Under the pieces are notes generated by a model. It made no database searches, was not told the origin of the DNA, and worked only from the letters and a program-made list of their open reading frames with translations. Both the position numbers and the translations under genes were made by a program. Of a stretch of 64,000 nucleotides of DNA, positions 7,881 through 16,528 are shown in pieces. Source of the stretch: Rhizobium sp. Leaf453 (GTDB lineage: Bacteria; Pseudomonadota; Alphaproteobacteria; Rhizobiales; Rhizobiaceae); assembly GCF_001425605.1 (NCBI RefSeq), contig NZ_LMRG01000023.1, positions 196,420-260,419 on the forward strand, given 5' to 3'. Every line of letters begins with the position of its first letter. Within the stretch, counting starts at the first letter, position 1.

Positions 7881-9260
7881 ATGACAATGATCCAATGCAT
7901 CTCCCCCATCGACGGTTCGGTTTACGCCGAGCGTCCGGCGCTGCCTCTCGACGCGGCACGTGACGTCGTCGCCCGGGCGAAGAAGGCGCAAAAGAGCTGG
8001 GCGAAGCGGCCGCTGGAAGAGCGCGTTCAACTCGTCCTGAAGGGCGTCGCCCGTCTCAATGAAATGGTCGATGAGGTTGTGCCGGAGCTTGCCTGGCAGA
8101 TGGGACGGCCGGTGCGTTACGGCGGCGAGTTCCGGGGCTTCAACGAGCGCTCCAATTACGTTGCGACCATTGCCGCCGATGCGCTGGCGCCGCTAGTGAT
8201 CGAAGAAAGCGCCAGTTTCGAGCGCCGCATCGCGCGCGAGCCGCATGGCGTCGTTTTCGTCATCGCGCCGTGGAACTATCCTTACATGACGGCGATTAAC
8301 ACGGTCGCGCCGGCGCTGATGGCCGGCAATACCGTCATCATCAAGCATGCCAGCCAGACGATCCTCGTCGGCGAGCGCATGGTCCGCGCCTTCAACGAGG
8401 CCGGCGTGCCGGAAGATGTTTTCCAGAATATCTTCCTCGATCACAACACCACCTCTGCCTTGATTGCCGAGAAGAGCTTCGATTTCGTCAACTTTACCGG
8501 CTCGGTCGAAGGCGGGCGTTCGATCGAGCGAGCTGCCGCCGGCACCTTTACACCGTTGGGTCTGGAACTGGGTGGCAAGGATCCGGGCTATGTGATGGAA
8601 GACGCAGATCTCGATGCCGCCGTCGATACGCTGATGGACGGCGCGACCTTCAATTCGGGGCAGTGCTGCTGCGGCATAGAGCGCATCTATGTGCACGAAA
8701 GCCTCTACGATTCCTTCGTCGAGAAATCCGTCGCCTGGGTCTCGAATTACAAGCTCGGTAACCCTCTGGACAAGGATACGTCGCTTGGCCCGATGGCTCA
8801 CAAACGCTTTGCCGCGACCGTGCGTGCGCAGATTGCCGATGCTGTTGCTAAGGGTGCCAAGGCCTTGGTCGATCCCAAGCTGTTCCCGGCCGATGACGGC
8901 GGCGCCTATGTCGCGCCGCAGATTCTCGTCGATGTCGACCACTCGATGGAATTCATGCGCGAGGAAACCTTCGGTCCGGCTGTCGGCATCATGAAGGTGA
9001 AGAACGACGCGGAAGCGCTCTCCCTGATGAACGACAGCAAATACGGCCTGACGGCCTCGCTCTGGACCAAGGACGCCGAGCGCGCCGCCCGCATCGGGGC
9101 CGGAATCGAAACCGGAACCGTCTTCATGAACCGCGCCGACTATCTCGATCCCGCGCTTTGCTGGACCGGCGTCAAGGAAACCGGTCGCGGCGGTTCGCTG
9201 TCGGTCATTGGTTTCCAGAACCTGACCCGCCCGAAATCCTACCACCTCAAGAAAGCCTGA
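7881..9260 (+). CDS. NAD(P)-dependent aldehyde dehydrogenase
   Basis: The 459-residue protein is a complete class of the ALDH superfamily, with the cofactor loop APWNYPY (129-135), NFTGSVEGG (about 204-212), the general-base glutamate in LELGGKD (Glu229) and the nucleophile in GQCCCGIERIY (three cysteines, 262-264; Cys263 fits the GQxC motif). It oxidises an aldehyde to the acid. Position right before an alcohol dehydrogenase gene (3 bp gap) and after a gamma-glutamyl ligase gene suggests that it oxidises the gamma-glutamylamino aldehyde. The exact substrate is inferred. GGAG lies 11 bases before the ATG. The run of three cysteines is unusual but is seen in some members of the succinate-semialdehyde/betaine-aldehyde branch. 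Confidence 0.9.
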   Translation: MTMIQCISPIDGSVYAERPALPLDAARDVVARAKKAQKSWAKRPLEERVQLVLKGVARLNEMVDEVVPELAWQMGRPVRYGGEFRGFNERSNYVATIAADALAPLVIEESASFERRIAREPHGVVFVIAPWNYPYMTAINTVAPALMAGNTVIIKHASQTILVGERMVRAFNEAGVPEDVFQNIFLDHNTTSALIAEKSFDFVNFTGSVEGGRSIERAAAGTFTPLGLELGGKDPGYVMEDADLDAAVDTLMDGATFNSGQCCCGIERIYVHESLYDSFVEKSVAWVSNYKLGNPLDKDTSLGPMAHKRFAATVRAQIADAVAKGAKALVDPKLFPADDGGAYVAPQILVDVDHSMEFMREETFGPAVGIMKVKNDAEALSLMNDSKYGLTASLWTKDAERAARIGAGIETGTVFMNRADYLDPALCWTGVKETGRGGSLSVIGFQNLTRPKSYHLKKA

Positions 9261-9263
9261 CCC

Positions 9264-10409
9264 ATGACCATCACTGCCAACTGGAGCTACCCGACATCCA
9301 TCAAGTTCGGGGCAGGGCGCATCAAGGAACTCGCCGATCACTGCAAGGCCGTCGGCATCAAGAAGCCGCTGCTGATTACCGACCGTGGTCTGGCGACCAT
9401 GCCGATCACCCAGAATGCGCTCGATATCCTCGATGCCGCCGGTCTCGGCCGTGCGATCTTTGCCGATGTCGATAGCAATCCAACCGACGTCAATCTTGAC
9501 GCCGGCGTCAAGGTGTTCAAGGCCGGTGGCCATGACGGCGTCATCGCCTTCGGCGGCGGCTCGGGCCTCGATCTCGGCAAGGCCGTCGCCTTCATGGCTG
9601 GCCAGACGCGTCCGGTTTGGGACTTTGAGGATGTCGGCGACTGGTGGACGCGCGCCAGCGTCGGGGGCATCGCCCCGATTATCGCCGTGCCGACGACAGC
9701 CGGCACCGGTTCGGAAGTCGGCCGCGCCTCGGTCATCACCAATTCGCAGACCCACACCAAGAAGGTCATCTTCCATCCGAAGTTCCTGCCTGCAGTGACG
9801 ATCTGCGATCCGGAACTGACGGTCGGCATGCCGAAGGTCATCACCGCAGGCACTGGCATGGATGCGTTCGCCCATTGCCTGGAAGCTTATTCCTCGCCCT
9901 TCTACCATCCGATGTCGGCCGGCATCGCGCTGGAAGGCCTGAGGCTCGTCAAGGAATACCTGCCGCGTGCCTACAAGGACGGCACGGATATCGAAGCCCG
10001 CGCCCATATGATGTCGGCGGCTGCGATGGGGGCCGTCGCGTTCCAGAAGGGGCTGGGTGCAATCCATTCGCTGTCGCATCCGGTCGGCGCGATCTACAAC
10101 ACCCATCACGGCATGACCAATGCCGTCGTCATGCCACCGGTGCTGCGCTTCAACCGCCCGGCCATCGAAGGCAAGATCGCCCAGGCCGCCGCCTACCTCG
10201 GCATCTCCGGCGGTTTCGACGGCTTCTATGATTATGTTCTGAAGCTGCGTGAGGAACTCGGTGTTCCCGACAAGTTGTCGGCGCTGGGTGTGGGCACCGA
10301 TCGCATCGACGAAATGGCCGAGATGGCGATCGTCGATCCAACAGCCGGCGGCAATCCGGTCGAACTGACGCTCGATGCCGCCAAGCAGTTGTTCAAGGAC
10401 TGCATCTAA
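9264..10409 (+). CDS. Iron-containing (group III) alcohol dehydrogenase
   Basis: This 381-residue enzyme has the group III pattern: GGGSGLDLGK (97-106) for the nucleotide, PTTAGTGSE (143-151), and the metal ligands Asp200 and His204 in GMDAFAHCLEAY, His272 in SLSHPVGA and His282 in NTHHGM. It should oxidise a primary alcohol with NAD(P). It follows the aldehyde dehydrogenase gene after 3 bp and is the last gene before a strong terminator, so both are co-expressed. In a gamma-glutamylation pathway it would take the glutamylated amino alcohol to the aldehyde. An alternative is a simple alcohol-oxidising role (FucO/YqhD-like). Confidence 0.9.
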   Translation: MTITANWSYPTSIKFGAGRIKELADHCKAVGIKKPLLITDRGLATMPITQNALDILDAAGLGRAIFADVDSNPTDVNLDAGVKVFKAGGHDGVIAFGGGSGLDLGKAVAFMAGQTRPVWDFEDVGDWWTRASVGGIAPIIAVPTTAGTGSEVGRASVITNSQTHTKKVIFHPKFLPAVTICDPELTVGMPKVITAGTGMDAFAHCLEAYSSPFYHPMSAGIALEGLRLVKEYLPRAYKDGTDIEARAHMMSAAAMGAVAFQKGLGAIHSLSHPVGAIYNTHHGMTNAVVMPPVLRFNRPAIEGKIAQAAAYLGISGGFDGFYDYVLKLREELGVPDKLSALGVGTDRIDEMAEMAIVDPTAGGNPVELTLDAAKQLFKDCI

Positions 10410-10454
10410 GCAAAACGTTCGGCTTATGCCGCATCGCAGCATCAAGAATCCCGG

Positions 10455-10484
10455 AGGGCCAGCGTCTGCGCTGGCCCTTTTTTG
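10455..10484 (+). terminator. Rho-independent terminator of the catabolic run
   Basis: Ten-bp perfect stem AGGGCCAGCG / CGCTGGCCCT with a TCTG loop, followed by a run of T residues. It ends the alcohol dehydrogenase transcript. Confidence 0.9.
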
Positions 10485-10514
10485 TTTTCCGGCTAAGGAT
10501 TGTTTGCCGTTTCT

Positions 10515-10536
10515 TAACCCTGTTTTGTAACCCTGT
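10515..10536 (+). repeat. Short direct repeat before the first ParA-like gene
   Basis: TAACCCTGT occurs twice, 13 bp apart (10515-10523 and 10528-10536), 60-80 bp before the first ParA-like start. It could be a regulator site; nothing else supports a role. Confidence 0.25.
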
Positions 10537-10597
10537 ACGTGTAGAGGCACGACCTTCGATGCGGATCGGGTGCGTGCGGTGCAGTTCCGGAAGCAAA

Positions 10598-11383
10598 ATG
10601 GCTATCATTTCAATTGCGAATGCAAAGGGCGGCACCGGCAAGACAACGGCGGCCGTGCTGCTTGCCATGGAGTTTGCCCGGAAGGGCGGCAAGGTTGTCA
10701 TCCTCGATTGCGATCCGTTGGCTTTCGCCGCCAAATGGCACGGCCTGCCCCGGACGATCGAGACAATTTCCGTCGTGACGGGCGTTACCTTCGCCAATCT
10801 CGGCAGCAACCTGCGCATGCTCCAGGGGCAGGTCTCGCATATCATCATCGACTTGTCCTGCGCCCGCGATGCACTCGTCGCGCTCGCCGCCGGTCTGTCC
10901 GACCTCGTTCTCATTCCGGTTCAGGGATGCGCCATGGATGCGCAGGGCGCTGCCCATGTGCTCGATCTCGTCGGACAGGTCCAGAGCAATGCGCGCGGCC
11001 ACATCAATCACGCAGTGGTTCTGACCCGCGTCAATTCCTTCGTCACCACGCGCGCCATGCGCAGCGTCAAGGCGCTGCTTGCCAGCCGTGGTGTTGCCTT
11101 CCTGGATGTCCCCATCATGGAGCGCAGCGCCTATCGCGACATGTTCGAACAGGGTGGTTCGCTTTACGCGATGAACGAGGGGCGGGTGAGCAATCTCGCC
11201 AAGGCGCTCGCCAACATGCAGGCACTGGCGCTTGAGGTCGAGCGCTGCATCGTCGGGCCACTGCATCTGCAGTCGAATTGCAGCCTGGCTCGTATCGGCT
11301 ACAAGGCTCCGGCCGAAGTTTCGCCGCCCTGGAAGCGCGCGGCCGGACCGACCGATCCCGACGTCTTCCATATTGTTCTCTGA
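10598..11383 (+). CDS. ParA/VirC1-like P-loop ATPase (first of tandem pair)
   Basis: The product (261 residues from the ATG at 10598, GGAAG upstream) has a deviant Walker A box ANAKGGTGKTTAA with the signature lysine, LDCDP as the A' motif (about 44-48), and a Walker B IIIDLS (about 84-89). No ParB gene or parS-like cluster lies near. It is closely related to the next gene: both share GLSD, IPIQGCAMDA or IPVQGCAMDA, VVLTRVNS, VTTRA and RVSNL segments, so the two are tandem duplicates. Such orphan ParA-like proteins position plasmid, polar or transfer machinery. Its own C-terminal tail (about 40 residues) is unlike the partner's. Cargo unknown. Confidence 0.82.
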   Translation: MAIISIANAKGGTGKTTAAVLLAMEFARKGGKVVILDCDPLAFAAKWHGLPRTIETISVVTGVTFANLGSNLRMLQGQVSHIIIDLSCARDALVALAAGLSDLVLIPVQGCAMDAQGAAHVLDLVGQVQSNARGHINHAVVLTRVNSFVTTRAMRSVKALLASRGVAFLDVPIMERSAYRDMFEQGGSLYAMNEGRVSNLAKALANMQALALEVERCIVGPLHLQSNCSLARIGYKAPAEVSPPWKRAAGPTDPDVFHIVL

Positions 11384-11594
11384 CGTCGAACTTTTCTCCA
11401 TTTTATCAAGAGACTCGCCCGAGACTGCCATGAATTCCGTTTGTCGGCGTTCAGCAATCGTTAATTCTCGGGAGGGGCGCATTCAGACTTTGTTAATTAC
11501 GTTCTGAAAGATTTGATTAACCGAAACGCGATGGTTTTCGAGCGTTAGACGGGAGCCATGCCGGGGCTCGGACTTCTTTCAGACAGGAACAGAC

Positions 11595-12287
11595 ATGCCA
11601 GTCATTACATTCGCGAATACCAAGGGCGGCGCGGGCAAGACGACCGCCGCACTCATCCTGGCAACCGAACTCGCGCGCCACGGCGCCCGCGTCACCATTC
11701 TCGACGCTGACCCGCAGCACTGGATTTCCCACTGGCATGATATTTCGGGCAAGATCCCGAACGTAGACGTCATCTCCTATGTGACCATGGCCTCCATCCA
11801 GGGGCACATCAACGAGAACAAGGCGAAGACCGACTATTTCATCATCGATCTCGCCGGAGCACGGAACACGCTGATGGCAACGGCGATCGGCCTGTCTGAT
11901 CACGTCATGATCCCGATCCAGGGCTGTGCGATGGATGCCAAGGGCGGCGCCCAGGTCCTTGAACTGCTCGGCTATCTCAAGGAAAAGGCCGGCGTCGATA
12001 TCCCGCATTCGGTCGTGCTTACCCGCGTCAATTCGCTGGTTACTACCCGCGCTCTGCAGGTCGTCAAGCAATTGCTCGCCCAACGCGCAGTCCACGTCCT
12101 CGAAACGCCGATTATCGAGCGTTCGGCTTTCCGCGATATCTTCGACTGTGGTGGCACGCTCCAGACGATGGACCCGCACCGGGTCAGCAATCTCGACAAG
12201 GCCTGCGAAAACGCCCGCGCCTTCGGTGATGAAGTGCGCAAGCTGCTGCCGGTCCGTCTCTACGCTGGCATGCGCCGGGCCGCCTGA
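11595..12287 (+). CDS. ParA/VirC1-like P-loop ATPase (second of tandem pair)
   Basis: The 230-residue product starts MPVITFANTKGGAGKTTAAL with the deviant Walker A box, LDADP (about 36-40) and IIDLAG (about 79-84). The whole length aligns with the preceding gene product, including VVLTRVNSLVTTRA and IERSAFRDIF. It is therefore a paralogue with a shorter tail. A gap of 211 bp separates the two, with several TTAA tetramers, so it may have its own promoter. Rhizobial homologues resemble VirC1, which positions DNA-transfer machinery at the pole, but the role in this setting is unknown. AGGAAC lies upstream of the ATG. Confidence 0.82.
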   Translation: MPVITFANTKGGAGKTTAALILATELARHGARVTILDADPQHWISHWHDISGKIPNVDVISYVTMASIQGHINENKAKTDYFIIDLAGARNTLMATAIGLSDHVMIPIQGCAMDAKGGAQVLELLGYLKEKAGVDIPHSVVLTRVNSLVTTRALQVVKQLLAQRAVHVLETPIIERSAFRDIFDCGGTLQTMDPHRVSNLDKACENARAFGDEVRKLLPVRLYAGMRRAA

Positions 12288-12307
12288 ACGATAATTCTCT
12301 CGAATGA

Positions 12308-12340
12308 AAACGGGCCGCGCATGGATTGCGCGGCCCGTTT
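12308..12340. terminator. Bidirectional Rho-independent terminator
   Basis: Thirteen-bp perfect stem AAACGGGCCGCGC / GCGCGGCCCGTTT with a 7-base loop. It lies between the convergent ParA-like gene and the FAD oxidoreductase gene and carries A/T tails on both sides. Confidence 0.88.
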
Positions 12341-12353
12341 GTTTGAATGACGA

Positions 12354-13643
12354 TCAGAAACGCCGATCAATGAAATGCTTGGCCTGCGCGCCAACATGGT
12401 AGAAGGCGGACTTCATGCTACGCCAGGGGTCTGGCGTTACGGGCGTTTCGAGGATGGGCAGGGCGGCCGGTTCGCCGGTGACGTGGTTGGCGAGCGCTCG
12501 GCCGAAGACGGTGCCCGGCGCGATGCCGCGGCCGTTATAACCGCTGACGGAAAACACGTTCGGCGCCATGACATGCATCTGCGGCAGATGGTTGGTGGTC
12601 ATGCCGATGCGGCCGTCCCACCAGTATTCGAAGCGGATATCGCCGAGCGCCGGAAACAGCTTGTGCAGCGACCGTTCGGCGAAGGCCCGGTGCGTACCCT
12701 CAGCCATGGCATCGAGCCGGCCGACGCTGCCGAAGATCAACCGGTTCTGCTGGTCCATGCGGAAGGAGGTCATGACGAGGCCGGTGTCCCAGCAGCCCTG
12801 CCGTTCCGGCAGGATTGAACGGGCAAGATTGTCCGACAGCGGCGTGGTGGCGAACTGGAAATAGGGAAGAATCGTCAGTTCCTGCGTATAGTTGGTCCAG
12901 GGTGTCTGGCTCAGCATGTCGCCATAGGCATTGGTGGCGACGATCACCGATTTGGCTGTCACCGTGCCGTTGCCGGCCGACAGTTTCCACAGGTCGCCGA
13001 CGCGGGTTGCCGAGCGCAGCGGCGTGTCGGTGTAAATCTGTGTGCCTGCGGCAAGGGCGGCACGGGCAAGACCGCGGGCATAAGCCAGCGGCTGGATCGT
13101 GCCAGCGCGCCGGTCGAGAAGAGCGCCTGCAAAACCTTCAGCACCTGTCAACGTGGTTGCACGGCTCGCGTCGAGCACCTCCACCGGTGCGCCGAACGTC
13201 TTCCACTGGCGCTCGCGATCCTGGATATCCTTGACGCCCTCGGCGCCGACAGCCAGATGCAGCGTGCCGTTGCGGACGGCTTCGCAGGGCATGCCATGCT
13301 TCTCGACGAGCTGATAGACGAGCGACGGGCCGTCGCCGAGCTCGCGCAGCAGGCGGGTCCCGACGTCCTTGCCGAGCGTGGCGATCAGGTCCTCCGGCTT
13401 CGTCCACATGCCGGCATTGACGAGGCCGACGTTGCGGCCCGAGCCGCCAAAACCGATCATCTTCGCTTCGACGATTGCAGCCTTCACGCCTTTTTCAGCG
13501 AGGTGGAGGGCTGCTGAAAGACCCGTAAAGCCACCGCCGATGATCGCGACATCGACGGTGATGTCCGTTGAAAGCGACCGTGTTTCGGGAGCGGCGGGCG
13601 CCGTTGCATGCCATAGGTTTGGAAGGGTGCGTTCGGCGGCCAT
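12354..13643 (-). CDS. FAD-dependent oxidoreductase (DAO family, PuuB-like)
   Basis: The 429-residue protein has the N-terminal dinucleotide-binding motif VAIIGGGFTGLSAALHLAEKG (about 31-51) and then GFGGSGRNVG, a pattern shared with gamma-glutamylputrescine oxidase PuuB and glycine-oxidase-like enzymes. A C-terminal GYNGRGIAPGTVFGR segment completes the FAD site. It should oxidise a secondary or primary amine with FAD and oxygen or a quinone. The ATG at 13643 has GGAACG upstream. It is separated from the GS-like cluster by the two ParA-like genes and reads in the other direction. A link to gamma-glutamyl amine catabolism is therefore possible but not shown. It ends at a bidirectional terminator. 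Confidence 0.82.
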   Translation of the reverse strand: MAAERTLPNLWHATAPAAPETRSLSTDITVDVAIIGGGFTGLSAALHLAEKGVKAAIVEAKMIGFGGSGRNVGLVNAGMWTKPEDLIATLGKDVGTRLLRELGDGPSLVYQLVEKHGMPCEAVRNGTLHLAVGAEGVKDIQDRERQWKTFGAPVEVLDASRATTLTGAEGFAGALLDRRAGTIQPLAYARGLARAALAAGTQIYTDTPLRSATRVGDLWKLSAGNGTVTAKSVIVATNAYGDMLSQTPWTNYTQELTILPYFQFATTPLSDNLARSILPERQGCWDTGLVMTSFRMDQQNRLIFGSVGRLDAMAEGTHRAFAERSLHKLFPALGDIRFEYWWDGRIGMTTNHLPQMHVMAPNVFSVSGYNGRGIAPGTVFGRALANHVTGEPAALPILETPVTPDPWRSMKSAFYHVGAQAKHFIDRRF

Positions 13644-14009
13644 AAAGGCGTTCCTCGTCTGTCGGATCAGGTCTTCGATTTCTCCGACAGATAACGCATC
13701 GCGGCAATGTTTTTTAATGACAATATCTGATCAAGTCATGATCCCGGCCAATGCTGGCGCCTCGGCGGAAAAGCGGCGCACAAACGGAAAGGTCGTGGCG
13801 CGCTACCAAGCTTGACGCCACGACCTTGATGTCCATTCTTCGCGAAATAGTAACCCAATATCGATGTTTCCGAACCGTGGTGCGATCCGGCGAATGCATT
13901 CGTGCTGAAGGTCATCAGGTTGCGGTTTGATCGCAGGCCTGATGTCTTCATTTTCGCCGTCATCCGGGCGACGTCACTCCCCCAAATAGGGGAGGTGCGA
14001 AATTTTTCC
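13644..14009. other. Intergenic stretch with two inverted repeats
   Basis: No convincing gene. A 12-bp perfect inverted repeat AAGGTCGTGGCG / CGCCACGACCTT (13789-13827, 15-base loop) and a 6-bp stem CTCCCC / GGGGAG (13977-13994) lie downstream of the minus-strand L,D-transpeptidase gene and may end its transcript. The promoter of the oxidoreductase gene must lie toward 13650-13740, but I see no clear boxes. Confidence 0.5.
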
Positions 14010-15386
14010 TCAGTCGAGAAATTCCACCGTGGTCCCGACGCTGACCATCTTGGCAAGCTCCGTCGCGTCCCAGTTGGTGAGGCGCACGCAGCCATGGCTC
14101 TGGGTCTTGCCGATCTTCGACGGTTCAGGTGTCCCGTGAATACCATAGGTCGGCTTCGAAAGGGCGATCCACACGGTGCCGACCGGGCCGTTCGGGCCAG
14201 GCTGCAGCGTCAGGACCTTATCGTTTTCGCCCTGCTTGAAGTTGATCTTCGGATTGTAGGTATAGCCGGGATCGAACGCGATCCGATCAACCTGTACCGT
14301 GCCGGACGGCGACGGGGTGTCCGACGAACCGATCGACGCCGGATAGGCCGAAATCAGCGTGCCGGCATCGTCATAGGCAAACACCTGCTTGCGATACTTG
14401 TCGGCAACGATACGCGCGACCTTGCCCTTCTTGACTTCGCCGGGGTTGATCACCTTGATGATCGTGCCGGGAACGGTGAAATCGACGCCCGGGTTCAACT
14501 CGCGCAGATAGGCCTCGTCCATGTGGAATTTTTCGCCCAGCATCTCCGTCGTCGAGGTGAAGGAAAGGTGCGGCAGTGCGGCCTTATGGGCATAATCTTC
14601 CGGAATGGAGGCGACATAGGGACCGGCGGCATCGGCCGCTGTGATCGTATATGTGGTGATCGGAAGCCCCCCGGTGAAGCGCAGGCGCTCCAGGATATCA
14701 TCGGTATTGTTCGGATCGAGCGTCTCTCCGGTCGCCTGCTGCCAGGCCTCGATCGCCTTGGTGACGTTCGAGCCCGTCTTGCCGTCGATTACGCCCGGCG
14801 AAAAGCCTTCGCGATCAAGGAAGACCTGCAGCGCGGTGATCTCGGCGCTCGATTTCTTGTCGATACGCGTGGCGGCCGGCAGTGTCTGGCGCTGCGGCTG
14901 GGCTTCGTCGGTCGGCTCGGCCGGCAGGGCGACCATATCGTTCTCGTCTGGCTGCGATGGCAGCGGTTCGCGCTCGACGCTGTCTGGGGTGACGTCGCGA
15001 TAATCGGGGATCGAGCCAGTCACGTCGCCGGGCTCGGAGAAGTTCTGGTTGGGATAGCCCTGATCGGAAAATCCGAATCCCTGATTGTTATAGGCTTCGC
15101 GGTTCATGTCCTGGCGGCGCAGCGCATCACGCCGGCGGCCCGTTCCCATGACGGTCGCGACAATATTGCCCCAGCTGTCGACCAGAACGGTGCGGCCGCG
15201 ATGATCGCGCATCATCTGCACTTCGCCTGATTCGGGGATATAGTCGAGAATCTCTCCCTGTGGCGTTACAAGCACGGCATTGGGGGGCAACCGGCCGAAA
15301 CCATCCTGCGCCCGGGCTGTCGAGGCAAGCGCAAGTGCGCTGGCGCAGGCAAGAAGAGCAATGCTGGATCTGAATGCGAACGTCAC
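14010..15386 (-). CDS. L,D-transpeptidase (YkuD) with peptidoglycan-binding domain
   Basis: A periplasmic enzyme that forms 3-3 crosslinks or attaches proteins to murein. Domains in order: signal peptide (MTFAFRSSIALLACASALA, ending at about ARAQ), a proline/glutamine-rich linker (about 80-165), a peptidoglycan-binding domain (ALQVFLDREGFSPGVIDGKTG, about 185-235), a LysM-like or swapped segment, then YkuD with the catalytic cysteine in SHGCVRLTNWD near the C-terminus. The start used is the GTG at 15386 (458 residues); a GTG at 15416 would add ten residues but has no ribosome site and spoils the signal peptide. Genes for a DUF4432 protein and a phosphatase-like protein are divergent from it. 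Rhizobia carry many such paralogues. Confidence 0.87.
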   Translation of the reverse strand: MTFAFRSSIALLACASALALASTARAQDGFGRLPPNAVLVTPQGEILDYIPESGEVQMMRDHRGRTVLVDSWGNIVATVMGTGRRRDALRRQDMNREAYNNQGFGFSDQGYPNQNFSEPGDVTGSIPDYRDVTPDSVEREPLPSQPDENDMVALPAEPTDEAQPQRQTLPAATRIDKKSSAEITALQVFLDREGFSPGVIDGKTGSNVTKAIEAWQQATGETLDPNNTDDILERLRFTGGLPITTYTITAADAAGPYVASIPEDYAHKAALPHLSFTSTTEMLGEKFHMDEAYLRELNPGVDFTVPGTIIKVINPGEVKKGKVARIVADKYRKQVFAYDDAGTLISAYPASIGSSDTPSPSGTVQVDRIAFDPGYTYNPKINFKQGENDKVLTLQPGPNGPVGTVWIALSKPTYGIHGTPEPSKIGKTQSHGCVRLTNWDATELAKMVSVGTTVEFLD

Positions 15387-15602
15387 GGAGAAACCTGTTG
15401 TCTGGCAGTTGAGCACGGGGCGTACAAATCAAATGGGACGGTAATATGAAGAAACTGAATTCATTATGAACAGTTCCCTAAAATCCATGAATTTCGATAG
15501 CTTGACTACTTTCGGCTGGTGAACTGCGGACCGGTCTGCGGTAGCTTTCTCAAAGCATTTCGCGGCGATTCCCGCCGGACGAAAACCGGCGGAGGGGTGC
15601 GC

Positions 15603-16454
15603 ATGCCCATCAGGATATCCAGTGGCGGCGAGGGGGAATTCCAGATTCTGCTCGATCGTCAATCGGCGCTGGATATCGGCGCGTTCGTCGTCGATGGCGT
15701 CGATATCTCGCCCGGCATCGCTATCCCGTCGGACGGCGACCGTCGTATCGACCATGCGCTGCAGGGCTTCTTTTTCACCTGCGGCCCGGATCACATCCGC
15801 CACCCGGAGCCGATCGAGGGCCATGTCGAAGGACGAGCGTTTCCGCTGCACGGATCGCTCTGCGCGACACCGGTTGGGCAAACCCGGATGTCGGAGGTGG
15901 GCGAGGCGCCCGGCTGTTCGGCGGAAACGGAGGTCCTGCTTGCCAATGGAGGCGCGGCTCTGGTCTCACGGCACTGGTCGATCAATGGCGAAACATCCGA
16001 AGTCGTGCTGGCCGACCGCGTCACCAATATCGGTAAACAGCCGTTCGCTCCGATGTTGATGTACCACATGAATATCGGCGGCTGGCTGATGGGCGAGCAA
16101 ACACGGATTTCTGGCGCCATGTTGCCTGAGGGCGCGCGCCCATGGCGCTTCGGCGAGGGGGAAAGCGCGCATTTCTGCCTGCCCGCCGCAGCATCCGCCG
16201 AGGGCGGCTGGGCGAGCGTGACGCTCGGTCCGTTCGAAGCGCTCTCCGGACGGTCTCTGACTGTCCGGTTTTCGACCGACACCTTGCCCTATCTGCAGAT
16301 GTGGCGATGCCAGCGCGGATCGGCTGATGTGGTGAGCATCGAGCCCGTGTCGCACCGTATTGCCAAGCGGACGGAACTGGCCACCGCCGGTGAAATGCCA
16401 ATGCTTGATCCGGGGAAGAGCGTCGATTATGCGCTGGCGTTCCGGATTCGCTGA
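15603..16454 (+). CDS. DUF4432 family protein, aldose 1-epimerase-like fold
   Basis: The 283-residue product looks like the DUF4432 branch of the galactose mutarotase fold. It has the characteristic PLHGSLCATP (about 80-90), VTNIGKQPFAPMLMYHMNIGGWLM (about 140-163) and a C-terminal EPVSHRI segment. These proteins probably act on sugar anomers, but no reaction is proven for the family. The frame is open from 15519, but GGAGGGG just before the ATG at 15603 fixes the start. It is divergent from the L,D-transpeptidase gene and 74 bp upstream of a small phosphatase-like gene, which could be on the same transcript. Confidence 0.75.
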   Translation: MPIRISSGGEGEFQILLDRQSALDIGAFVVDGVDISPGIAIPSDGDRRIDHALQGFFFTCGPDHIRHPEPIEGHVEGRAFPLHGSLCATPVGQTRMSEVGEAPGCSAETEVLLANGGAALVSRHWSINGETSEVVLADRVTNIGKQPFAPMLMYHMNIGGWLMGEQTRISGAMLPEGARPWRFGEGESAHFCLPAAASAEGGWASVTLGPFEALSGRSLTVRFSTDTLPYLQMWRCQRGSADVVSIEPVSHRIAKRTELATAGEMPMLDPGKSVDYALAFRIR

Positions 16455-16528
16455 GCCGCTTTCCAATTGACGCATCAGGCCGTCGGTCTTACATCAGTCC
16501 GGGCATCATTTTCGAGGAAGGCTTTCCC

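Noticed and set aside
8193..10550. 785-codon open frame on the minus strand opposite the two dehydrogenase genes
   Set aside because: It is antisense to two well-supported enzymes with intact active sites; its translation has no family motif, and long shadow frames are usual in GC-rich DNA.
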